A DNA stretch of 64,000 nt from Bryopsis sp. KO-2023 (GCA_030272585.1 BSYQ01000003.1:7006001-7070000), one strand, 5' to 3'. Counted from the stretch's first letter, positions 13,401-23,552 are shown. Numbers and translations are program-made. The notes: generated by a model not told the origin, from the sequence alone.

Positions 13401-15900
13401 GGAACGACTCGGATCGCTCCAAGAAGTAGGCATCGATGAGATCGGCGTTGTCCACCATCGCTCGCCTCTTCTTCGCCTTCCTCTGGGCCTCCGTGGCACA
13501 ATCTGAGTAGTCGAGTTGGAGGAGAGTCTCGATCTGTGGCCAAAACATCTCGGCGGAGCTCAAGGTGAAGAAGAGCGAGGGCATGTAACCCTGGCTACCC
13601 TCGACCGGGTGCGTGAGCTGCCGAAACATCTCCTCCAGCTCGCCACGTCTATCGGACCAAAATTGCTTCGTTCCTCGTATCCTCGAACCAAAGGCAAGAA
13701 TCTTCCTCATAAGGCTCGAATCACCCTCATCTACGAGGTCCTTCAAGTCCTTCACCGTCATCTTGTTGATGTCTTGGTTCCCCTTGAGGAACACCCGTGC
13801 CATGCCAAACGCGGCTTTGCGATCTGCGAGATTGACGACCAAGAACTTGAAGCGTGGATGCCGCGCGAAACGACGATCCGGCCATCGCATCAAATGAAGA
13901 GCGTACTCTCGCATGCCAATGACGTCGGGAAAGCCGGCCGTCGTGTAGTCCGCACCGCCACAAGGAAAAAGGGTGGGGAACGCCATCGAAAAGAGTCCTC
14001 GGGTCATGAACTCCTTGATCGGCTCCCTGTCTCGCACCGGAAAGGGAGCCACGTTGTTCCCCTCGGCGCGATCGATCGCCTCTGTCACAGATGCTCGGAT
14101 CTTGTCGACCTCTCGAACTCCACGGATTGTCGTGGGTGCATGAGAGTGCATCGACACATCGCCGTCGGCCTCGTCATCCGAATCGTGGGCACGGAACCCG
14201 CCCTCCTCCTCTGCCTCGGCGGCCTGCCGCTCGGTGAACTCTCGCAATCCCTCGGGGCTCCCGTGCTCCGGAAGACGAGCGATAACGTCCTCGTCAATCT
14301 CAATCCCAGCATACCAGGGGTTGTTCTTCTGCAACCAACGCAAGGCGCGGAGAACAACCCCTCGTCGCACGATGTGATCCTGATGGGTCCGATCAACCCC
14401 GTGTTGTCGGACCACCACCCAAGGAAGGTCTCTCGGGTCCACCGGCAGGCGCTGAAGGGCCTCGATCGTCTCCGAGTGGTCCGCCATAAAACCAATGAAG
14501 TGACCGCTCAACCGATGCATCCCGCTCTTGTGGATCCTCGCAATGTACATGCAAGGGTGAATACGGGCGATCAACATCTCCTCCATCTGGGTGAGGCCGG
14601 TGAGCTCGGGAGGAACGGGATCCGGCCAGAGCCCGTTCTCTTCGCTGTACGCTCGTCGATAGCGCGGATTCCTCTTGCACCTCGCACACGTGGCATCGCT
14701 GAAGTCGGCACCCGGCCCCGTCTCTCCACAACTCTGGCAAACGTTGCCGTGCCAGGTAACGGTCTGCTCCAAGTGACGCTCCCAATCGCGAATCAGCTCG
14801 TCGACGCTCGTGCGTTTGAGATTTTGCTTGTGGATCTTTTTTTTGGTCGCCCATTCCTCTCGTTGCTTTTTTCTCTTTCGCTCGTTTTCTTTCCTCGTGT
14901 TCTCGTCGGACGCTTTCTTTTCGCTCGTGTCCGTTCTCTTTCGTTCCTCGCTCGCGTGTGTTTCACGCAATGCTTTTTTCTTTTCTTCGGACAATTTCGC
15001 TTCCCTCTCGCGCTTCAGCAAAGCACGTTTCTCCAACCTTTTTTCCCTCTCTGTTTCGGGCTTGCTCGCAATGTTTTCTTTCTCAGCATCCCTCATCTCT
15101 TTTGCTTTCTTCGCATCGCTTCGTTGCTTCCTCTTTCTTTCCCTCGCAAGGCGTTTTTTTCTTTCTTCTTTCGTTTCCGTTTCGGTTCCGGTTTCATTTT
15201 TGAGTTGGGGAGTTCTGTTTCCCACGATCGGCACGTTAATATTCGCAAGTAATGAGGCGGGGGTGATCGCTTGGAGCTCGTTTCGCTCGTACACCCTGTC
15301 GTAGTGGTTACCTTTCGTGTTACATAATCTAACAAACACGTTATCCATGGCGCTGGTGGTAATCAAGTGAGTGGGGAACAAAGGATTAAATTTGAATACA
15401 GGGTAGTCACGTTGGTATAATTGTATTTCAAAAGGGGTTTGGAGGAGGGTCGCGGCCGCAAAAATAGTCCACGTGCTCGCCCACGTATCGTTGGACCGCA
15501 TGTTATTTATCTTTATTTTTATCTCATCGATGGTGCACCCCTCAAAAGCGGCAAAAGTCACGGGGTGCGTCGCCGCCAGGTCGCATACCAAGGTTCGTAG
15601 GGTCCCCGCACTCGTTTCGTCCCCGCTTATTTCTTTGGATATGGCGTTAAAAAAACACGCCCCGTTTGCTGAACTGTGATCGACAAAAAATTCTGCCCCT
15701 AGGGCCACGTTCATTTGCTCGTATAACGAAAAATTTTGTCTCCCGTACGGGGAACTCGTCACTGGAGTGATCACGAAAGGATCACGAGAGATCACTCGCC
15801 TGTTTGGGATACCCAACCCCACGCACACTTGATTCCTCCACATCCATCGAGCTTGCACGTCGGACCTTGTGAAGCTCCTCGTCTCACCCACTGACGTCAT
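10480..15900 (-). CDS. OTU-Rep-Helicase transposase of Helitron type
   Basis: A single uninterrupted frame of 1806 codons starting at the ATG at 15900. In order: an OTU-like cysteine protease domain (about 65-210) with NGACFFNAIS (Cys82) and GNHYDRV (His199), where the usual Asp before Gly is Asn; a Lys/Glu-rich charged stretch (240-365); a CxxC-x13-CxxC zinc site (388-408); a Helitron-like N-terminal region with MPSLFFTLSSAEMFWP; the Rep HUH motif GAPHMHGFLWL (about 860); the tyrosine motif RYLCGYTCK (about 1030); and a Pif1-like SF1 helicase with Walker A GTAGTGKS (about 1350), LIIDEKSMIG, GDFGQLPPV and AISIHKSQGKGL. Rep nicks and joins strands and the helicase unwinds during rolling-circle transposition. 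All main catalytic motifs are intact, so it may be active. No endonuclease domain is seen. Confidence 0.95.
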   Translation of the reverse strand: MTSVGETRSFTRSDVQARWMWRNQVCVGLGIPNRRVISRDPFVITPVTSSPYGRQNFSLYEQMNVALGAEFFVDHSSANGACFFNAISKEISGDETSAGTLRTLVCDLAATHPVTFAAFEGCTIDEIKIKINNMRSNDTWASTWTIFAAATLLQTPFEIQLYQRDYPVFKFNPLFPTHLITTSAMDNVFVRLCNTKGNHYDRVYERNELQAITPASLLANINVPIVGNRTPQLKNETGTETETKEERKKRLARERKRKQRSDAKKAKEMRDAEKENIASKPETEREKRLEKRALLKREREAKLSEEKKKALRETHASEERKRTDTSEKKASDENTRKENERKRKKQREEWATKKKIHKQNLKRTSVDELIRDWERHLEQTVTWHGNVCQSCGETGPGADFSDATCARCKRNPRYRRAYSEENGLWPDPVPPELTGLTQMEEMLIARIHPCMYIARIHKSGMHRLSGHFIGFMADHSETIEALQRLPVDPRDLPWVVVRQHGVDRTHQDHIVRRGVVLRALRWLQKNNPWYAGIEIDEDVIARLPEHGSPEGLREFTERQAAEAEEEGGFRAHDSDDEADGDVSMHSHAPTTIRGVREVDKIRASVTEAIDRAEGNNVAPFPVRDREPIKEFMTRGLFSMAFPTLFPCGGADYTTAGFPDVIGMREYALHLMRWPDRRFARHPRFKFLVVNLADRKAAFGMARVFLKGNQDINKMTVKDLKDLVDEGDSSLMRKILAFGSRIRGTKQFWSDRRGELEEMFRQLTHPVEGSQGYMPSLFFTLSSAEMFWPQIETLLQLDYSDCATEAQRKAKKRRAMVDNADLIDAYFLERSESFLKKVMVPYFGADEFWAKIEYQWRGAPHMHGFLWLPDAPNLMRSAHEEMSADTRAEVIEYFTETVGITLDMDEDFRSAPSTPHPSTRTYTSIGTSDEERARDLEELLRVQGPHACTNSCFKSKRDRDLGRCRFRFPREVRPHAEIVEDPRQKYRLELARRPGKQQRFNQYQARPMLQGFRANIDIQPILSLTALLRYLCGYTCKAEVESGSLMAVFSEILDDTCRTAEEANSISAVVKMLNRTIKEHDVCTMEAFHKLASAKLTMASRSFGIIVLDDSREITTEEGGFLRRSWMDEYRNRPDDINECLEDFFRWYDLPRNAAPKRKRNPKIMRIFPPCRPVPRDDERFPDFCQQYLIRYKEWRDVDRDLLGGGEMTWVEAFDAFLEEQPMHRAIDLFREVSIAPEVGDDDEEEDGSEGSDDDYRQFPEDEQDDWMRALAAHPQFARPMMEASDHDWHASAAQYDVPTMRTFIQDVRRDGPLPRDRDHLDRDQLVDSQRLAYDIIVEHARSDDPPPLRMIVEGTAGTGKSALIHAVVAAIEREHGEGSVVVAAPTGCAAFNVGGCTLHSLLMLPVGSRCKDLKGNALSLLQERLRGVRYLIIDEKSMIGASMFASIDSRGRQAFPEHADQLFGGLSIVIEGDFGQLPPVSDAEMFDRGQRPKADRLRGFAAYRQFRVVVRLTAVMRQAGQDQVAFRDILMRLRRGCPTDSDIDALMARNLRTLSVDDREAFSDALYLCATNAQAESHNNDRIVALDQPTAMIRAEDLRVPRGLDVEEATNLPSTLRLCKGARVMLRANPWTEAGLINGAMGFVHDIVYTSTTPPALPDAILVRFDDYRGPSFLEGVEGVVPIVPITRDVRTSAARASGERKMLPLMPAWAISIHKSQGKGLDRVLVDLGTKEFAAGITFVAVSRSFTYEGLAFDPPITRGRIRSLAKLKKLGPRLAEFARLEGLAEQTRTLYDAEGIQGVLRYIQ

Positions 15901-16441
15901 CTATACAAATATTCGAAAAAACAAACGAATTCATTGAAATTCCGTGAATAGAGAGAAGATTCAAGGGGTTTCTTGGGCTGATTTTTCATGCGAAACACCC
16001 ACGATAGTCAATGCCTCAAAAAATCATTTATTTGCACTCCATTAGGCTTATACAATAGCTTTCTTTTGTTTTATACAATATTTGGGTGGCCGAATCCCTC
16101 CCGACGTCCAGAAGTCGTCAAAGGACGATCGACCTAAAGTTTTTCCTTTAAAACGTGACAAAATAGTATGTAGTGGCTTCCCCTCGACTCCACGTTTCCA
16201 ACGCGCTTTGTTTCGTCGGAAACGACACGGTATAAGAGAAGTTATGAGGAAAAACATAAAGAATCTCAACAGGAGGGAGATCTTTTCGGCGACGAAGTTG
16301 GTTTCTCCCAAAAAAGAACGCGAACAAGGTGGAACCAAGCCAGAAAAAGGAAAACAAAGAAGAATAGGGAGAGGTTTCCCTAAAACCTTTTCTGTCGACC
16401 CCTACATGTTTGAATTTCCAGGAAATAAGCCTTCAGGAGGT

Positions 16442-16458
16442 GTGGGAGTCGAACCCAC
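16442..16458 (-). other. tRNA T-arm / Pol III B-box-like sequence
   Basis: On the minus strand GTGGGTTCGACTCCCAC has a perfect 5-bp stem around the tRNA T-loop TTCGACT and matches the B-box GGTTCGANTCC. I could not fold a full tRNA around it: no matching acceptor strand or D-arm was found. Confidence 0.35.
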
Positions 16459-16897
16459 TTCACCCTCCTTCTTCTCTCACCTTGTTCGCGTTCTCAACAC
16501 GCCTGCGTCGTCGCGTACGTCGTCGCTCGTCGCCTTTTTTTCCTTCCTCGACTTTCCTTGCTCGATCTTCGTGGATCGTCGATGGTTACGCGAGAATCGG
16601 AAGTCGTCAATGACAGGGACAGGATGAGAGTCACATCACTCTTCCAGGTACGTCATCCCTGAGGACTTCGATTTCGCTTCACGGTTTTGGTGGGGTGGAA
16701 TGGTGGGGGGGATCCGCGAGAACACTTTCTCGAGATATCGACATAGACTCGCTGCGTGTTGACGATACGGCCGACGGCGGCAGAGACGACCGGAAACACG
16801 AGAAACCAGAGCTTACTCGTGTGAGGAGGGTAATCGCCAGGAGATGAAAGAAACGCAGGTGAGTGAACGTGAAATAATGCTCACAGCGGGTTCCAGG

Positions 16898-16914
16898 TTG
16901 GGTTCGACTCCCAA
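16898..16914 (+). other. Second tRNA T-arm / B-box-like sequence, inverted
   Basis: TTGGGTTCGACTCCCAA has a perfect 5-bp stem and the same T-loop as the copy at 16442-16458, in the opposite orientation. No complete tRNA cloverleaf is visible here. Confidence 0.35.
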
Positions 16915-17099
16915 GTGAGACCACAAACGTAAAGAGGGAAGGAACTCTTGCAGTAAACGTAGTGCTAGCTTCCTCTGAACCATTTGCAGGCGTGAGGGGC
17001 AGCCCATCCACAACTCTGGCTTCTGTCAAACTTCCTGGTATCCATCATTGACAGCTTTTTACGTTGAATTCAGTCGAAGTAAAAACACCGTCAGCAAAC

Positions 17100-17750
17100 A
17101 GATCGGTTGGGAAGGGCCTGTTTTTTTTTTGTTTTTTTTTTTGGAAAGGATAGGTCATTTGCTGTGGTTCCTGGGAAGTGGAAAGGGGGAAGGGAAGAGT
17201 TGTTTTTTTTCGATTGAATGGAATGGAAGGGTATTTTTTTTGCTAAGCAAAGGGAAAGAGAAGGGCCAGGTGTTCTTTTCAATGGGAAAGGGAAGGGCCT
17301 GGTTTTTTGTTGCTTGTTTCAAGGGGAAGGGAATCGCCCAGTTTTTTTTCTATGTTTTCAAGTAAGGGAAGGGAGCAGAGTAGAGCAAGGGAAGGGAGCA
17401 AAGGCTTCCTTTTCCCTGTTTCAAGGGGAGGGATAGGCCAGTTTTTATTTTTTTGAAGGGGAAAGGGAGGGGGGGGGGGCTCTTTTTTATAAGGGAGAAG
17501 GGAAGGACCAGTTTTATTTTATATTTGTTGCAGTGTTCTTTCAAGGGAAGGGAAAAGGAGGGGAGAGGAGAAGAGAGGCTTGTTTTCCTTGTTTGAAGAA
17601 AAGGAAAAAGGAAGTGCCAGTTTTTTTCAAGGGGGATGGGAAGGGAGAGAGTGGTTTTTTTTGGGTTGCTTCAAGGGGAGGGGAACGGCCCAGTTGTTTT
17701 TTTCTATTTCTGTAAGGGAAGGGAAGCAAGGCTCAGTTGTTTTTTCGATC
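17100..17750. repeat. Degenerate GGGAAGGG / poly-T repeat
   Basis: About ten loose copies of a 45-70 base unit in which AAGGGGAAGGGA and GGCCAG or GCCCAG are followed by a run of T. It lies inside the autonomous transposon unit between its coding region and the GC-rich array. No coding potential. Confidence 0.6.
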
Positions 17751-17754
17751 ACGA

Positions 17755-18350
17755 TCACCGAAAGCGCGTCGCACTGCGCGCACCGCCTTTTCCCAAGGCG
17801 CTCTTTTTCGTTGTTTTTTCCTTTTTTTCCAACTCCGAGCGAACCAGACGTGGGCGAAGGCGCAGCGCGCAGCTCCCTCGCCCAATCACCCCTGTCACTT
17901 TGACAGGTCGCTGCGCAGCGCGCAGCTCCCTGGCCCCTCACACTTTCAAAGCGATCGCTGCGCTGCGCGCGCGCAGCTCCCTCCCCATCACTTTTTTTAA
18001 TTTGATAGGTCGCTGCGCTGCCCCCAGCGACCTCGCCCATCACCTTTTAAAAAGAGCGAGCCGCGCAGCGCGCAGCTCCCTCGCCCTTTCCTTTTCGATG
18101 GTGCCGCGCCGCGCTTCGCGCAGCGCCTCCCCCCCTCGTTCTCCGCCAGTTCGCTGCGCTTCGCGCAGCGCCCTGGTAACCACCCAAGTCGCGCGAGTCG
18201 GACCTGCGCTCCGCGCAGTTTCGCTGCAGCATCGCGCCGGTCCGCCATGCGAGCAGCGTCGACCGACATGGCGCCTCGAAAATCAGACATGCGCGCGCGG
18301 AGCGTGACCGGCTACGCAGGGAAAATCGCCCTCAGGGCTAGTACCCCGCG
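17755..18350. repeat. GC-rich palindromic array at the 5' end of the autonomous unit
   Basis: Contains the same motifs (GTCGCTGCGCAGCGCGCAG at about 17907, CAGCGACCTCGCCCATCACC at about 18023) and the same closing block as units 1 and 2. It lies upstream of the Rep-Helicase gene on the element strand, so it could serve as promoter or as a replication signal. That role is inference. Confidence 0.75.
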
Positions 18351-18399
18351 GGGACAAAACTGATGATCCTAGGAAAATCTCATTAACATTCGATTTCCC

Positions 18400-21006
18400 A
18401 AAAAGGAAAAAAAAAGAGAAGAAATGGGAGAGATAAAGATTGAAAAAAAGGCGTGTCTTTTTTTTGTTTGTTAAAATATTGGAGGGTTTGGATGCTTTTT
18501 CAGTTGTGGTTTTTCTTTTATTTCTTTAAAAATACCTTGACCATGTAAACCTTATCTTTGCAAACTGGAGCACCAGGCATTACAATTGTGTTGGATTTGT
18601 TTAATTCTTCAATGGAATATTTCAATCCCTAGATTTTGCAAAGAAAAATTGAGGGGTGGACATTAAAAATATATATTTGATATATATTTGTGTATGTGTG
18701 TGATTTGACATTCTGGAGGTGGTGGGGTGGCGGTGGTGAAATTGAACAGTTCCAAGAATAGAAACAGATTTCGGTTTTTAGCCAGGGGTGGGGGGGGGGG
18801 AATCAAAGGAAAAGGAAAATACATGACTGGGTTATTTCTTTCTCCTTTTGGGTTGAGCAAGATTGGAGGGAAAAAAAGGAAGAAAAATGAAGAAAAAGGT
18901 GACAAAAAACGTCGAATTTTGCTTCTAGAGGGTGGGTCTCTGAGAAGGTTGTCCTGTGGACTCTTACAAATTGACCCTTTTTTTCAGGGTTTCATTTTGT
19001 TGGTTTCAACGCCATTGACAGATTTCTTTCTTTTTGGGGGGGGAAGGGGGGGTGGGGTTGGATGAAAAATCTTGGACGAGACAGGCAGAACTCGGTGTTT
19101 ATTTGGGAGGTTGTACATAAGGGTGTTTTTTCTTGTTTTCTTTTTATTTCTTTTATTTCTTGGTTTTTGTGCCTCTGTCAGGTTGGCTTTAGGGGTTTGG
19201 GGGAGGAAAAAGAAAGGGAAAACGATGGGAGACATATATGTGTGTGTGCATTTTTTTTCGGTGACCCCCCCCCCTTTAGCCTTTGGGTGGCAAATATGTA
19301 AATTGCCAGAACCAAGTTTTGCTCTGGCCAGATGGCATAATGGGTTCCTTTAACAAAAATATGGGGAAATGTATCGCTGGATTGTGTAGTTGGATGGGCG
19401 GAGCAGTCCTTGGTGCAACCGAGAGGAAGGATGCATGTAACCCAGAAAACAATAAATGGATACTTCACTAATGGGTTCCAGAACTGTGATGCAGTCTATT
19501 TTATCAGAGAAGAACCAAAAAGGTTGATTCTCCATAGCTCGAACAACCCATTTCCTTGACGACCCACTGTTGAATCCGAAAGTACAAATCAGACAAAAGG
19601 CATCAACAGCACCATAATCCACAGTTACAAAAAATAAATTAGAAACTAGGGCAGCACCTATCCTCCCGAAAGTCATCCAGGGTGGGATTGCTGTTGTGGC
19701 CTGATGCAATCAATAAAACTCACGATGCAAGGATATTCCAGAAGTGATCTTAAAGGCATCCGATTCAGCAAAAAAACTAAAATTGTTAACTTCGGAACAC
19801 CACCACCCTCTGCACTTTTCGGAACAAAAAAATACGTGCACAGTAACGAATGGACCCAACAGTGTAACGTCACGCACGGTCATGCACCGCCACCAAGGTA
19901 TTCGGTCGTCAACGGCTGAATTTCGTCTTCTTTCTTCAGAGTTTGCAGAGTTTTCGGTCTTGGGTGCACTGTTGTTGAGCCAGAGCTATCGAGTGTCTTT
20001 TCCGCGCAATGACGTACGGTGGGAGCATCTTCGGTGTGGTGGGCGCGTTTTCATCACGGTAAGCGCAAAGAGAGATCCGAACGAACGAGCCAGTTAAAAG
20101 TGGGACGTCGTAACCACCACCTTTCCCAAGGGTCGTCAAAGCTTGATCGTGACCCGTAGTGTCGTCCGAGTGCAAGAACAAGGCGTATAGCTGTGGTAGT
20201 CGAAGCCAACTTGGTTTTTCTTCGTTTACGTCAGTTTTTATTGCCGATATCGTGGTCGATCACGTAGGAAAAGCTGTCCGTTTGCTTTCTGTCATGGAGT
20301 CTGTTGTCTTTCGCGTGGAAAGAACGAAGTCAGTGAGCCCATCGGTGGAGATAGATTGTCTATCTATTCCCCCTCGCGCGAGTCGCTGTATTTTGGGCGA
20401 TACAGGAACAGATTCGAGTGGCAGCCGTGAAGTCCACTCGATGGAACCTGGTTCCTTGTGCGACGCACGCCTTCGATCAGTTTAAGAAACTTGACCTGCG
20501 GTGAAGTTGTTTTGGTTGGGAAACCGCTATCCCATTCTGAGGGGGCCAGTTGTCCCTCGCCTCCCGGTTGCTGTGGGCGCTCGGGTTCAAAGGAAAGCGA
20601 ATCTTTCTCTTTTGCTTCGATCTCGTGCTCACGGATGTTTCGACAGCAATAGCACAGTCGTCTTTTCGACGACTTTGCGAGCGTTTTCAACAGAGCTGTA
20701 ATAGCGCACGCGTGCGCTCATTTAATCGCAACTGCGCACTATCGGAGAAAGCGGTGTCCCCGCTCGCAACTGCGCAACAGCGGAAAAAGAAGTTATACCG
20801 CTGATTCAACAGCAATCCAGTTCCAGTCTTTTCCTGGATGTAATGACCACCTTGCAGTAGTCGTCATCAAAACATCACCAATTAGCTTTCTAACCAGACT
20901 GGTATTGGGAATGTGATGAAGATCAAAATCGAATCAGATAATCATATCTTGGTTCAGAAATTTTTTGGGAGTTTTATTCTTCAATGTGTGTTTTTTGAAA
21001 AAATAG
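18400..21006. other. Stretch without a supported gene
   Basis: From the transposon edge to about 19300 the DNA is T- and G-run rich. From 19300 to 21006 base composition is more balanced, but open frames are short and match nothing I know. ATG at 20295 followed by 13 codons and a GTGAGC donor at 20334 could be a first exon for the gene at 21011, with weak support. The 16-bp palindrome AGCGCACGCGTGCGCT lies at 20703-20718. Confidence 0.4.
20703..20718. other. 16-bp perfect palindrome
   Basis: AGCGCACGCGTGCGCT reads the same on both strands. It lies about 300 bases upstream of the small membrane protein exons and could be a binding site, but nothing else supports that. Confidence 0.4.
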
Positions 21007-21010
21007 GCAG

Positions 21011-21595
21011 TGGAAGATTCATGCGGCTGCATTGATCGCAATCAGTGCAGTTTGCTTGTGCTTTTTCGCTCCGCCGACGACCGCTCCAACCAGAATTCTT
21101 GCGTTGCCTCCGTCTCCCTATTATTATGGGGAGTATTACGGGGACATCGCGGGAAAGTGGAGACAACCGGTAAGTCATGGCAGAAAAAAATTATTTTCAT
21201 CTTGGTTTGAAATTTTCTGAGCTGGAATATTGTATCAACTCTGTGCATCAGTCAGATTCTGTTTTGATATCAAATGGGGAAAAAAAAATCTGAAATTTGA
21301 ATTGATAAAAACTGAGTTGTGATGGTGATTAAGCGAATCTGTTTTGCGTTTGTTTGTGAAGACTTACGAGATGTGCAAGGAGAGAAAGGCAGCCGACGAC
21401 AAGAAGACAACCGATGATGAACCCGCGAAGAATTGGATCTACGATGTTTTGGTGGTGCTCGCCCTCAGATGCCTCTTCCGATGGACCCCGTACCTCAAGA
21501 TTCTCGATGTCCTCACCCAAGGCTTGATTTTGGCTTGCAACAAAATCAAGCTTTGGGTGATTAAACTGCGCACGAAGGCCGGGCTGGAAAACTGA
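21011..21595 (+). CDS. Small membrane protein, C-terminal two exons
   Basis: Exon 21011-21169 (or from 21007) ends at a GTAAGT donor and joins 21362-21595 in phase 0, giving at least 130 residues. The first exon has a hydrophobic helix with AALIAISAVCLCFF, then a Pro/Tyr-rich part with SPYYYGEYYGDIAGKW. The second has a charged stretch followed by hydrophobic segments (WIYDVLVVLALRCLF and ILDVLTQGLILAC). It looks like a secreted or membrane protein of unknown function. The start codon must lie in an upstream exon that I cannot place with confidence. Confidence 0.55.
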
Positions 21596-21764
21596 AGGGA
21601 ACGAGCGAAAAGTTTTCGGGAAGGAAAAAAATGACCGAAGGCTTAAAGAAGAGTAAGGAAATGGGGATGTGGGTGTCAGAAAAAAAGAATGCTTCAGTGG
21701 ATGAAAACATTTGGGGGTAAAAAAAAAAGAAAAAAGAAATGAAGCAAGGGTGTAGTTCTAATCA

Positions 21765-21940
21765 GGTCAAATCAGTCAGTCTGATTATGGGTCATTATGG
21801 GTGGGGTAGAAAAAACAGTTCCAAAAAAAAAAAAAAAAATCAAAAAAAAAAAAAAAAGATGGTTGGGTGTAGAATGTAACAGTCAAATCAGTCAGTCAAA
21901 GTCATCATGGGTAGGGTGAAAAAAAAACTTCAAAAAAAAA
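21765..21940. repeat. Two-copy repeat with long A-runs
   Basis: GTCAAATCAGTCAGT and TCAT(T/C)ATGGGT(G/A)GGGT occur twice (from about 21766 and 21883), each followed by long A-runs. Confidence 0.6.
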
Positions 21941-22832
21941 ATGTCCCCTTAATGGTATGAAGTATAAAGTGTCATCAGATGACATTTAAGTTCATGGGTC
22001 AAGTCAGTGGTCAGTTTGGGGAAGGAAAAATTTTCAGGAAGCGGGAACGTCCTGGATATGACACTTAAACTGTCCAATCGGTCAGATCGAGAATTGATGG
22101 TATCGAAGTCAGTACACGAGATGCCTTAAAAATAGGGAGAAAGGGGAGAGAGGAAGCTTCATGTCATCTTTTCAAACATTAGCATCACTTGGGTTCTTTT
22201 TCTTTCAACCTCTTATCAATCCATTCTCCTTGACCGGGCAGAAAAAAAAGAAAAAAAAAAAAAAAAAGAAAAAAAATATACAAAAAAGAAAAAAAAGTCC
22301 CCGTAATGGTATGAAGTATAAAGTGTCATCAGATGACATGTAGAGGTCATGGGTCAAGTCAGTGGTCAGTTTGGGGAAGGAAAAATTTTCAGGAAGCGGG
22401 AATGTCCTGGATATGACACTTAAACTGTCCAATCGGTCAGATCGAGAATTGATGGTGTCGAAGTCAGTACACGAGATGCCTTAAAAATAGGGAGAAATGG
22501 GAGAGAGGAAGCTTCATGTCATCTTTTCAAACATTAGCATCACTTGGGTTCTTTTTCTTTCAACCTCTTATCAATCCATTCTCCTTGACCGGGTAGAAAA
22601 AAAAGAAAAAAAAGAAAAAAAATATACAAAAAAGAAAAAAAAGTCCCCGTAATGGTATGAAGTATAAAGTGTCATCAGATGACATGGAAAGGTCATGGGT
22701 CAAGTCAGTGGTCAGTTTGGGGAAAGAAAATTTTTCAGGAAGCGGGAATGTCCTGGATATGACACTTAAACTGTCCAATCGGTCAGATCGAGAATTGATG
22801 GTGTCGAAGTCAGTACACGAGATGCCTTCAAG
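21941..22832. repeat. About 350-bp tandem repeat, 2.5 copies
   Basis: Copies start at about 21941, 22296 and 22641 with TAATGGTATGAAGTATAAAG and continue almost unchanged through GTCCTGGATATGACACTTAA and CTTATCAATCCATTCTCC to an A-rich stretch. The third copy breaks off near 22832. Differences are mainly A-run length. Confidence 0.9.
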
Positions 22833-22859
22833 GAAGAAAAAGAGCTATCTAGAAAAAAT

Positions 22860-23190
22860 CAGAGTGAATGGGATAAAGTGGAGAGATCAGTGGAGGAGTT
22901 CAATAGAACAAAGACCATTTCCAGAAAGAGAGTGACAGCAATCAAGAGATGAGTGGAGGAGTTCAGTAGAACAAAGACTTCTTCCAGAAAGAGAGTGTGA
23001 GAGCAATCGAGAGATCGACGAAGGAGTTAAATAGAACGAAAGCAATTTCCAGAGAGAGATAAGAGCAATTGAGAGATCATTGGAGGAGTTCAATAGAGCG
23101 AAGACAATTCCCAGAGCAATCGAGTGATGAGTGGAGGAGTTCAGTAGAACATACACCATTTCCAGAGAGAGAGACAGAGAGGGAGCAATC
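22860..23190. repeat. Degenerate 50-60 bp minisatellite
   Basis: About six copies of GAGAGATCAGTGGAGGAGTT followed by a variant of CAATAGAACAAAGACCATTT and CCAGAGAGAG. Frames through it vary and carry stops, so it is not taken as coding. Confidence 0.7.
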
Positions 23191-23552
23191 GAGAGATGTG
23201 GAGGATTTGGGAGTTTCTGGTGAGAAAGATCCTATTGGAATCAGAGCAGGGCATTTTTATTTTTTATTGCCAAGGAAAGGAATCGAAAAAGAGGAGAAAA
23301 TCAGAAAAGATGTCGAAGCCACAGAAATTCAGCCGGAGGCGACTTGTTGAGATGTATGGAAAGAGCTCCGATCTGAGCTGCAAGAGGCGAAGGAATGTTC
23401 TCTGCAAAATGCGGGAGGTACCAAGTCGGATTTGAAAGGGCATTTGGTGGGGACATAGTTGAAAAGCTGGCATTGAACGGGGAAATGCAGGAAGCTGCAA
23501 AAACGAATTTTGGAGGGAGATTCGGGATGGATCTGCCCGTAATACTGCTGCT

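Larger units (their letters stand above)
9174..18399 (-). mobile_element. Autonomous Helentron/Helitron2-like rolling-circle transposon
   Basis: A 9.2-kb unit bounded by the same ends as units 1 and 2: AATTAACCTG at 9174 and CGATTTCCC ending at 18399. It carries one Rep-Helicase gene on the minus strand, so the transposon 5' end is at 18399 and its 3' end at 9174. An inverted repeat pairs the 5' end with a site about 35 bases inside the 3' end (9209-9228), the asymmetric arrangement known for Helentrons. A small hairpin sits between that site and the 3' terminus. Flanks are T-rich on the element strand, compatible with insertion between two T residues. The ends are defined by comparison of the three units, not by an empty site. 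Confidence 0.8.

Noticed and set aside
11704-13506. 600-codon open frame on the plus strand
   Set aside because: It lies opposite the Rep-Helicase gene and has no recognisable motif. It is explained by the GC-rich codon use of the true gene.
13516-15252. 578-codon open frame on the plus strand
   Set aside because: Same reason: antisense shadow of the transposase, with Phe/Leu/Ser runs opposite the Lys/Glu-rich linker.
16430-16530. tRNA-Ser gene on the minus strand
   Set aside because: A T-arm and a weak anticodon-like loop (TGA) are present, but no D-arm and no matching acceptor stem.
16082-16627. 181-codon frame on the plus strand
   Set aside because: The only familiar peptide in it, GGVGVEPTS, is a translation of a tRNA T-arm-like sequence, a common source of false proteins.
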